A stretch of DNA of 13,577 nt from CAZFNQ01 sp964652125 (GTDB lineage Bacteria; Patescibacteriota; Saccharimonadia; Saccharimonadales; JANWIN01): NCBI GenBank assembly GCA_964652125.1, contig CAZZAE010000025.1, positions 1 through 13,577 of the forward strand, in the 5' to 3' direction. The translations under genes were made by a program, and so were the position numbers. Shown here one piece after another: positions 7,286-13,001 of this stretch. The stretch's first letter is position 1. Each line of letters opens with the position of its first letter. Below the pieces are notes generated by a model. The model worked only from the letters and a program-made list of their open reading frames with translations. It was not told the DNA's origin and searched no databases.

Positions 7286-8863
7286 TTACTGCGTTAAAGC
7301 TGCACCAGTCGTAGCTGGTAACATAGATGGATCGTCGACAAAAATATCTTTTGGACCGTATCCCAAGCCCTTAAAGACAACTTGATCAGTTATTAAACGT
7401 TTAGCAAAAGTACTATCCGTATCATTTTGGTCAATCACATAGACGTCTGATGAATTATTAGCGCGTAATAGTTCACCTTCTGGGTATACTACATTGCTAC
7501 CATCATTGAGCTGAATATCGTCAGAAGTAGCGGTTTCAACATATGCCCAATTAAAATGATTGGCTTTAAAGATTTTTAAATTTGGGATCCAGTTTTTTTG
7601 GTTAACACTAATTAAGTAAACTTTTTTAGTTGATTGATCAATGATGACTGTATTTTTTGGATGAAGTGAACTGGAAGTTATGTCAGCCCCGTTTGCAAAT
7701 CCATTAATAGTTGCCTGACTTATATCCAAAACTTGGTTGGATGAAAAGCCGAGTTCGTGGAAAATAGCTAAGCTAGCTATATGTAGTTTGGTGCAGACAT
7801 AGTTTGAGCATTGCAAATCATAGACTTTATCATCCGTACCACGCACCAGCGATCCGCTCTGGTAGGCGATATTAGACGAATTGATTGTCAATGTAAGATC
7901 TTTAGGAGTTGCCGGCCTTACTTCGTCCCAACTATAATTATGTGAAGCAAAAACATTAAGATTGGGCACGTGATGCAGTTGTTGCGCTATTATCAGGTAG
8001 ACCGTGTCATTTGTTATATCTCTGACTAAGGTGCCATCTGGATGAGCTGTATTATAAAGTATTGGCATGCCATTGATGGTTGAACCAAACCAGTGTTCAT
8101 AAATGTTTACAAAACTCTGATTACCCCGGAAATGCGGAGTATAACGATACAACGACGCAGTTGCACCAGTGTCCATATGTACTGAGCTTCCATCAATCGT
8201 AGTGTAACCGTCGTAATAAGCCGTAGATCCGCCCTGAACTCTGGCTCGGTAGCCCTGAGTCATTGGACCACTATAAAAAGTTGGCGGATCGTCTGAGTTA
8301 TCCCAGCTACCATGTATTTCCGCCCAGTTTACATTGCCAAGTGATCGTTGTTGGCTGAATTTTAAAAGCCAAGTGCCCCAGATTACCTGTTTACTAAAAC
8401 CACTCTCAGTGGCCGGGAAACGCGGGCAGTTACCATTGTCTGGACAATCGTAGCCCATAGCAGTATTAATATATTGGCAATGATATGTGGCAGTACCTGA
8501 CACAACCGAAGATTCTTTCTGAAGAGTGGCCAGTATAACTTTTGGATTAAGATGATAGGCCTGTGCTGCATGATATATTACTGTACCGCCGGAAACTTTA
8601 CTGCCGTATTTAAAACCAGTTGAAGGTGAATAGCCTATAGGGTCGGGCGAAGAAAAATGATTGTTTTTACTCAAACAGCTAGAACTAAAAGAATTTAAAA
8701 AGTTGTCAATTTGCGAAGCATTCATAGATCCGTAATCGGTAAATATACTATCAACCATAAGTTTATGTGAGGAAAAAGTGGCGTAAACCGGAATTGCTAA
8801 CAATAACGGTGCAACAAGGCCGATAATCAACGAACTTACGACTGCAAGTATTTTACGGTCCAT
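7286..8863 (-). CDS. Secreted protein with lysozyme-like domain and four C-terminal repeats
   Basis: A 525-residue exported protein. The signal peptide has a hydrophobic core at about 6-24 and probable cleavage after VYA (A28). The N-terminal domain (about 37-262) begins SIFTDYGSMNASQIDNFLNS. It contains NPKVILATLQKESSVVSG (about 106-123), where E117 sits where lytic transglycosylase or lysozyme-fold enzymes keep their catalytic glutamate. Four cysteines (63, 129, 140, 146) may form disulfides. I recall similar domains in actinobacterial and Saccharibacteria secreted proteins. Residues about 276-515 carry four repeats of roughly 55-65 residues, each with a 'LVRG..dd.VYLI' strand pair. Repeats 1 and 3 share a (V/I)PNL..F...(Y/F)(S/N)W..V ending, and repeats 2 and 4 share a different one, so the units alternate. 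A peptidoglycan-cleaving or -binding surface role is likely; activity is unproven. It follows the Ig-like gene by 3 bases. Confidence 0.82.
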   Translation of the reverse strand: MDRKILAVVSSLIIGLVAPLLLAIPVYATFSSHKLMVDSIFTDYGSMNASQIDNFLNSFSSSCLSKNNHFSSPDPIGYSPSTGFKYGSKVSGGTVIYHAAQAYHLNPKVILATLQKESSVVSGTATYHCQYINTAMGYDCPDNGNCPRFPATESGFSKQVIWGTWLLKFSQQRSLGNVNWAEIHGSWDNSDDPPTFYSGPMTQGYRARVQGGSTAYYDGYTTIDGSSVHMDTGATASLYRYTPHFRGNQSFVNIYEHWFGSTINGMPILYNTAHPDGTLVRDITNDTVYLIIAQQLHHVPNLNVFASHNYSWDEVRPATPKDLTLTINSSNIAYQSGSLVRGTDDKVYDLQCSNYVCTKLHIASLAIFHELGFSSNQVLDISQATINGFANGADITSSSLHPKNTVIIDQSTKKVYLISVNQKNWIPNLKIFKANHFNWAYVETATSDDIQLNDGSNVVYPEGELLRANNSSDVYVIDQNDTDSTFAKRLITDQVVFKGLGYGPKDIFVDDPSMLPATTGAALTQ

Positions 8864-8866
8864 TGT

Positions 8867-9457
8867 TTATTGGACCTCCAATGCAATGCTATCTTGAGCA
8901 GAAGCAGTTTTACCATTTAAGGTTGCAATTGCTTCAATTTTCCAAGATCCACTTGTTAGGCCAATATCACTAGGTTTCCACTGATTCCAGTAAGCATAAC
9001 CATCGCTATTTACCTTTTGGCTAGACAAAGATTTGCTTATTCCGCTTCTTGTAAATTTTATAGTGCAACTTGCCCCGGGCGTGGTTATACATACTGAGTC
9101 TATGTTCAGCGGAGCGCCATTCTTGCCAGGATAGTGATTACTGACAAAGGTGCCATATGGCGTCTTGACAGATGTGTTTGACTGAGTTGGTTCCCCTGTA
9201 CTACTGCCGGCCGCTGACGATTTACTACTTTTATTATTGTTTGTTGTGCTATTTGTATAATTTTGCCCGGTGTATCCAGCACTGGGAACTAAATTTAAGT
9301 TATTAGATTTTGACCAAGGGAAGCTAACAATATTAAAAGCGTTCAATAAGACTACTATAACTATTAATGTGCCAAGAGCAGCAATTGAATATATCAACGT
9401 TTGCCGCGAAAACAATTTTCTAGAACGTTTTATTGACTTTTTATTTTTGTATCGCAT
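8867..9457 (-). CDS. Membrane-anchored Ig-like extracellular protein
   Basis: A 196-residue single-pass protein. A strongly basic cytoplasmic head (MRYKNKKSIKRSRKLFSRQ) precedes one transmembrane helix (about 21-42). An Asn/Ser/Thr-rich linker follows (about 50-97), and then a compact beta-domain (about 98-196). That domain reads TPYGTFVSNHYPGKNG, then SVCITTPGASCTIKF with C123 and C131, probably disulfide-bonded, then YAYWNQWKPSDIGLTSGSWK, ending in a strand IALEVQ. I recall this Ig/FN3-like domain as recurring in Saccharibacteria surface proteins, usually C-terminal after Ser/Thr linkers. Its ligand is unknown. The topology is N-in with the domain outside. It is the first gene of a unit with the lysozyme-like protein (3-base gap and Shine-Dalgarno within its 3' end), so the two may act together at the cell surface. 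Confidence 0.82.
   Translation of the reverse strand: MRYKNKKSIKRSRKLFSRQTLIYSIAALGTLIVIVVLLNAFNIVSFPWSKSNNLNLVPSAGYTGQNYTNSTTNNNKSSKSSAAGSSTGEPTQSNTSVKTPYGTFVSNHYPGKNGAPLNIDSVCITTPGASCTIKFTRSGISKSLSSQKVNSDGYAYWNQWKPSDIGLTSGSWKIEAIATLNGKTASAQDSIALEVQ
8874..8879 (-). promoter_or_regulatory. Shine-Dalgarno GGAGGT for the internal cistron starting at 8863
   Basis: On the minus strand 8879-8874 reads GGAGGT, 10 bases before the ATG at 8863 and inside the last codons of the upstream gene. It is the clearest Shine-Dalgarno in the window. It supports ATG 8863 and a bicistronic mRNA, and contrasts with the lead genes, which lack one. Confidence 0.75.
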
Positions 9458-9464
9458 AAGTAAT

Positions 9465-9470
9465 ATACTA
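9465..9470 (-). promoter_or_regulatory. -10 element of a probable leaderless promoter for the Ig-like/lysozyme-like operon
   Basis: On the minus strand 9470-9465 reads TAGTAT, ending 7 bases before ATG 9457. There is no Shine-Dalgarno. An overlapping TATATT is an alternative 4 bases from the ATG. The -35 region is unconvincing. Confidence 0.4.
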
Positions 9471-9517
9471 TCATAATTAACCTTAAAAAGCTAGTGGTTT
9501 TTGGATTGCTAACACTG

Positions 9518-9526
9518 TGTTAATAT
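9518..9526 (+). promoter_or_regulatory. Extended -10 element of a probable leaderless promoter for the GT-C gene
   Basis: TGTTAATAT at 9518-9526 fits an extended -10 (TGn-TAATAT). It ends 8 bases before GTG 9535, which would place the transcription start at or just before that codon. This is the main argument for 9535 over the upstream in-frame GTG at 9517. Confidence 0.4.
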
Positions 9527-9534
9527 TGCCTGCA

Positions 9535-11658
9535 GTGACTTTGAAAAAACTTAGTTCGTGGTGGTGGCTGCTACTCGAAGCTACACCGATTATATTTCCG
9601 GCTCTACTGGCTAGTTTCGGATGTTGGGTAGTCGTACTTTTGCTAATAGGTAACTTAAGTAATGCTTTAGTCTGGCCAGTAGGATTAGTAATAAGTATAT
9701 TGGTCATTTGGATTATCATTCGAAGGTTTCCAATTGAGCGTCCCGGTAGCACGAGAGAAAAACATTTATTTGACGGACTAGTTATGATAGGCGTAGCTGT
9801 CTGGGTGTTAATTAATCTATTCTTTACTGCTCAAAGTGTTTTCGTTACAAGAGATCCAGGCATTTATACTATTACCGGTAAGTGGTTGATAACCCACAAT
9901 GAAACAAACATTGAGACTCCGACTACTCCCAAAATATCGAAGTTTGTTTTCAATCAGAGCTCAGGAGTCTGGAAGGATAATAATAGTAAGGATCACAACC
10001 GATTGCAGCCTCAAGGCATGCACCTTTTTCCGGCGTTGTTAGGGTTGGCCGGGCGAATATTTGGTCAACGGGCGATTTTTAAGCTTAATGTAATATTCGG
10101 GGGATTTGCTCTGCTGGCTATTTATGCGTTTGCCAGGCTATTGATGAAACCGCGTTGGGCTACTTTTGGAACAGCCGCAATGGCAGCATCCTTGCCAATG
10201 ATTTATTTTGCCCGCGACACTTTTACAGAACCTATAGCGGCGACTCTAACATTTGGTGCACTAGCTCTTTTATGGCTGGCCTATAGCCAGCGAGACGGTA
10301 AGAACTCTTTACTGCTTTGGCTAATGGCCGGTTTAACAGCCGGAGCTGGTGCATTAACCAGACCAGATGGCTATCTAACAGTTGCAGCAATCTCTATTTT
10401 CTTAGTTGTCGCTGTGGCCATAGCCGATAAAGCAACTAGGAAAAACACTGTAATTAATTCCGGAATCTATCTATTAGGAGCCGCAGTGGCTATGCTACTT
10501 GGCTGGCTTGATATGACCAGGCTGACAAGCTCTTATTTTCTGAGTCATGGTAAAGATGTAAAAGTGCAGCTAGCTTTACTGGCCTTGGTGCTTATTGGTG
10601 GAGCAGTAGCTATTGTACTGAGTTGGCATACAGAAATTCTGGGTTATTTGGATAAAAGAACTAAAAACTGGCGGGGCTATGCAGCGGCCACAGCAGTAGT
10701 AGTAGGGTTTCTACTACTAATGGCTCGACCATTAATTTTTAAATCGGTTTATGCTGGGCAAAGTAATGCTGCTGGGGCTACGAATATGGTTCAGGCTCAG
10801 CTTGGTGAGCCAATTGTACCGCGGACTTATGCAGAAAACACTATGGGGTGGATTTCATGGTACATCGGTATGCCTCTTTTGGCGATTGGGGTTGTCGGTC
10901 TGGCTATTGCAGCCAATAAGTCTATGAAGGATAAGCGATTACTCATATTCCCTGGCATGCTAGTAGTTGGCTTGACATGTATTATGTATATTGTTGATCC
11001 GCGTATCACACCAGATCATATCTGGGCCTCACGTCGTTTTGTGCCGGTCATATTGCCGGGCTTAGTTATATTTGGGGTTTATGCGCTTGAGAAAACTGTA
11101 GATAAATATGTCGATCTAAAAAACCGCGCCAACCAAATATTTTTGGCTTTGTTTTTGGTCTTTGTTTTTATGCAGCCGCTTTTAATAAGCCGACCATTTT
11201 TGCGTGTCCGCGAAAAAGGCAATGATCTTATGGCTGTTAATGCTTTATGTCAGAACCTGCCTAAAAATGCCGAGGTTATATGGTTAGGCAGTTCGCTTGA
11301 GCTAGACGCTTCACATACGGTACGAGTATTTTGCGGTGTTCGATCAATTGGTTATAGCTTTAAATATAGCCCAAGCTATACAGTAGATAAAACGTTAGAC
11401 AAAACTGTCTTATCGCAAATTTACAGAGATTTAACACAGCAAGGCTATAGTCCAATTATGGCCTTGCACGGCAGTCAAAAAACTCAGCTGAGCGGATCCG
11501 TTGTACGCAACTTCTCACCTGTAACGGTCTATATAGATAAACAAATTGAAAAAACCCTAACTGATCCACCACGAAATGTTCTTACTTTCGCCGACTCCGT
11601 AGAACTATCAGAATTGCACTCAGACGGCAGTCTTAGCAGATTTCAAGCTAACCAGTAG
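9535..11658 (+). CDS. GT-C membrane glycosyltransferase (GT39/PMT/ArnT-like)
   Basis: A 707-residue polytopic membrane protein (713 if started at GTG 9517). Many hydrophobic helices fill the first two thirds, and a soluble domain follows the last helix (LFLVFVFMQPLLI). GT-C features, numbered from 9535: TRDPGIYT in the first extracytoplasmic loop (about 105-112), with D107 the probable catalytic aspartate; a loop with HNRLQPQGMHLFPALLG; ARDTFTEP (about 226-233); and LTRPDG (about 274-279). Such enzymes use polyprenyl-phosphate-linked sugars and transfer them outside the membrane to lipids, glycans or secreted proteins. The Ser/Thr-rich linkers of the neighbouring anchored proteins are possible acceptors (inference). 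The C-terminal roughly 160 residues (about 550-707), beginning near VREKGNDLMAV, are probably extracytoplasmic. Both candidate starts are GTG without Shine-Dalgarno. It converges on the next gene with an 18-base gap. Confidence 0.88.
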   Translation: MTLKKLSSWWWLLLEATPIIFPALLASFGCWVVVLLLIGNLSNALVWPVGLVISILVIWIIIRRFPIERPGSTREKHLFDGLVMIGVAVWVLINLFFTAQSVFVTRDPGIYTITGKWLITHNETNIETPTTPKISKFVFNQSSGVWKDNNSKDHNRLQPQGMHLFPALLGLAGRIFGQRAIFKLNVIFGGFALLAIYAFARLLMKPRWATFGTAAMAASLPMIYFARDTFTEPIAATLTFGALALLWLAYSQRDGKNSLLLWLMAGLTAGAGALTRPDGYLTVAAISIFLVVAVAIADKATRKNTVINSGIYLLGAAVAMLLGWLDMTRLTSSYFLSHGKDVKVQLALLALVLIGGAVAIVLSWHTEILGYLDKRTKNWRGYAAATAVVVGFLLLMARPLIFKSVYAGQSNAAGATNMVQAQLGEPIVPRTYAENTMGWISWYIGMPLLAIGVVGLAIAANKSMKDKRLLIFPGMLVVGLTCIMYIVDPRITPDHIWASRRFVPVILPGLVIFGVYALEKTVDKYVDLKNRANQIFLALFLVFVFMQPLLISRPFLRVREKGNDLMAVNALCQNLPKNAEVIWLGSSLELDASHTVRVFCGVRSIGYSFKYSPSYTVDKTLDKTVLSQIYRDLTQQGYSPIMALHGSQKTQLSGSVVRNFSPVTVYIDKQIEKTLTDPPRNVLTFADSVELSELHSDGSLSRFQANQ

Positions 11659-11676
11659 CCTTATATAAAGCTAAAT

Positions 11677-12273
11677 TTACTTATGGGCAGGGATGTAGGC
11701 GGCCAGGGCAGCACTTAATTTACTTATATCGCCAGATAGCTTTTTGAAATCTGCTTTCTTGGCAGAGATAGTAAAATAAAAGGTCTTGTTGGCCGTAGGC
11801 ACACTATACTGGGTATGTTCATATACTTGTTGGCCGCTTGAATCTTTATAGGTTATGCGTACAGCCTGATCTTTGCCAAGACTGACAGTGTCATTAGAAA
11901 CTAAAACAAAGCCTGATAAATTATTCCGGAGCTTAGCTACTATTTGACTTGGCAGTGTATTAATATCAAAATTTTTGGCTAAATTGCCCTCGACCACTCT
12001 AAGAATTACCTCGCCTGCAGGGTTACTGCGAGCAGCCTCTGAGACAATCCCAGCATCTTTATCTGCAAGACTAATCTGACTTACTTCTCGCCAGCCGACA
12101 GGATATTTCATACCGCTAGGAGCAATCGTTACTCTAGTAGTATTGCTGGTACTCGATTGCTGGTTCTTATTATTATTGTTTCTAAAGACCAAAAGCAGTA
12201 TAAGTATAATAATTGCCAGACCAAAAACTATTAGCAAAATGTCTTTGTTGTACCGCCTGGATTGATAAGTCAT
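11677..12273 (-). CDS. Membrane-anchored PsbP/LpqN-like protein, downstream member of a pair
   Basis: A 198-residue single-pass protein of unknown function. A basic head (MTYQSRRYNK) precedes a transmembrane helix (about 11-30). A polar Asn/Gln/Ser linker follows (about 31-47), then an alpha/beta domain (about 48-195). The domain opens VTIAPSGMKYPVGWREV and continues through ILRVVE, LGKDQAVRITYKDSSGQQ and KTFYFTISAKKADF to a C-terminal helix. This order, with a YPxGW-type opening and a final 'F...(I/F)..S' helix, resembles PsbP/Mog1-fold lipoproteins such as mycobacterial LpqN/LpqT, but there is no lipobox. The next gene upstream encodes a protein of the same plan, so they look like diverged paralogues. 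It has its own promoter with a TATACT ending 7 bases before the ATG and a palindrome over the -35. It contains no cysteine. Confidence 0.75.
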   Translation of the reverse strand: MTYQSRRYNKDILLIVFGLAIIILILLLVFRNNNNKNQQSSTSNTTRVTIAPSGMKYPVGWREVSQISLADKDAGIVSEAARSNPAGEVILRVVEGNLAKNFDINTLPSQIVAKLRNNLSGFVLVSNDTVSLGKDQAVRITYKDSSGQQVYEHTQYSVPTANKTFYFTISAKKADFKKLSGDISKLSAALAAYIPAHK

Positions 12274-12280
12274 AACGGTC

Positions 12281-12308
12281 AGTATAGATGACAGGTAATC
12301 TTAATCAA
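12281..12308 (-). promoter_or_regulatory. Promoter of the 12273 gene, probably leaderless
   Basis: On the minus strand TTGATT (12308-12303, four of six) and TATACT (12286-12281, five of six) are 16 bases apart. The -10 ends 7 bases before ATG 12273, so the mRNA would begin at the start codon. No Shine-Dalgarno is present. Confidence 0.6.
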
Positions 12309-12318
12309 AGTGATTAAG
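12300..12318. repeat. Perfect 8-bp palindrome (CTTAATCA-AAG-TGATTAAG), candidate operator
   Basis: Arms 12300-12307 and 12311-12318 are exact inverted repeats around a 3-base centre and cover the -35 hexamer of the promoter above. A repressor bound here would block RNA polymerase. It might instead be a weak terminator for the upstream gene ending at 12325, but no U-tract follows on either strand. Confidence 0.5.
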
Positions 12319-12324
12319 CTCTGG

Positions 12325-12903
12325 TTATTGGATTTTTAGCGAAGAGAAAAAGGTGGTGAAGTCATTGTAATACTTTGGGTTATCCGCGGCCAGGCTTTGA
12401 CAAAAGGCAAAAGTTATATAAGTGTCTCCAACAGCAGCTATTTCTACCCGCTTAATATTCAAACTGGCGTCTGAATAGCTTATTTGTAACAATACACCTT
12501 TTGATAGTCCAACTTGCACAATACTTGAACTATCCAACTGGGCATTGGCATGATTGAGCTTGATTACCTTAAATACTCCATCGCGCAGTTGTCCGGCTGT
12601 TACTTTACCCGATTTGGTCTGCGATATTATGCACTCGGTATTAGTATCATTGGGTACTCGGAAACCATACAATGCTCCGCTAAATATGACTAGCTCATTT
12701 CGCGGAATGACTTGAAAATTCTTGCTCATATTAAATGACAAACCGGCTGAAGTGTCATTAATAGTTACATGGCCTGGATTAGTTGAGATTTTAGGCGAGG
12801 AGTCTTTATGAAAAATGACGTAACTGATTAAGGCTCCTATTCCAATAAAGACCAATGCTACCAAAACTATCCCTAGATACTTGTTGCTAAACCTCAACTT
12901 CAT
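12325..12903 (-). CDS. Membrane-anchored PsbP/LpqN-like protein, upstream member of a pair
   Basis: A 192-residue single-pass protein of unknown function. The head MKLRFSNK precedes a transmembrane helix (about 9-30), then a short linker and an extracellular alpha/beta domain (about 45-192). The domain begins VTINDTSAGLSFNMSKNFQVI, has a middle strand pair LSKGVLLQISYSD and TYITFAFCQ, and ends in a helix FTTFFSSLKIQ. It mirrors the neighbouring protein strand by strand at low identity. Unlike that neighbour it has two cysteines (C91, C168), possibly a disulfide. The frame extends upstream to an ATG at 12954, but that start lies inside the terminator hairpin, and the extra residues precede the basic-plus-transmembrane start. 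ATG 12903 is therefore preferred. A TTTACA/TATAGT promoter stands just upstream. Confidence 0.75.
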   Translation of the reverse strand: MKLRFSNKYLGIVLVALVFIGIGALISYVIFHKDSSPKISTNPGHVTINDTSAGLSFNMSKNFQVIPRNELVIFSGALYGFRVPNDTNTECIISQTKSGKVTAGQLRDGVFKVIKLNHANAQLDSSSIVQVGLSKGVLLQISYSDASLNIKRVEIAAVGDTYITFAFCQSLAADNPKYYNDFTTFFSSLKIQ

Positions 12904-12913
12904 AACTTTAGCA

Positions 12914-12943
12914 ACTATATAATAATAGGGCTCTAAATGTAAA
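12914..12943 (-). promoter_or_regulatory. Promoter of the 12903 gene
   Basis: On the minus strand TTTACA (12943-12938, five of six) and TATAGT (12919-12914) are 18 bases apart. The -10 ends 10 bases before ATG 12903, so the leader would be very short. The -35 overlaps the edge of the terminator stem of the preceding gene. Confidence 0.45.
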
Positions 12944-12968
12944 CGACCTCCCATAGAGGAGGCCGTTT
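12941..12968 (-). terminator. Intrinsic terminator hairpin downstream of the repetitive surface-protein gene
   Basis: Inverted repeat with arms 12941-12951 and 12958-12968 and a 6-base loop. In the minus-strand RNA all 11 pairs form, one as a G-U wobble (A-C mismatch on plus). It starts 33 bases after the stop codon at 13002. The trailing U-tract is short on minus (UUUACAUUU). On plus the arm is followed directly by TTTTT, so it could stop transcription both ways. Confidence 0.75.
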
Positions 12969-13001
12969 TTCTATTTTGTTTTTAGGATTTAGCCGATCGA
13001 A

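Noticed and set aside
9483..9752. Minus-strand open frame of 89 codons
   Set aside because: Antisense to the N-terminus of the GT-C gene; composition and lack of start signals mark it as a shadow.
10697..10719. Perfect 9-bp hairpin (TAGTAGTAG/CTACTACTA) inside the GT-C gene
   Set aside because: It arises from runs of Val (GTA) and Leu (CTA) codons in a transmembrane helix (VVVGFLLL); no sign of a separate function.
12904..12954. Upstream ATG extension of the anchored protein to 12954
   Set aside because: The start would sit inside the terminator hairpin and ahead of the promoter -10, and the extra residues precede an otherwise normal basic-plus-transmembrane N-terminus.
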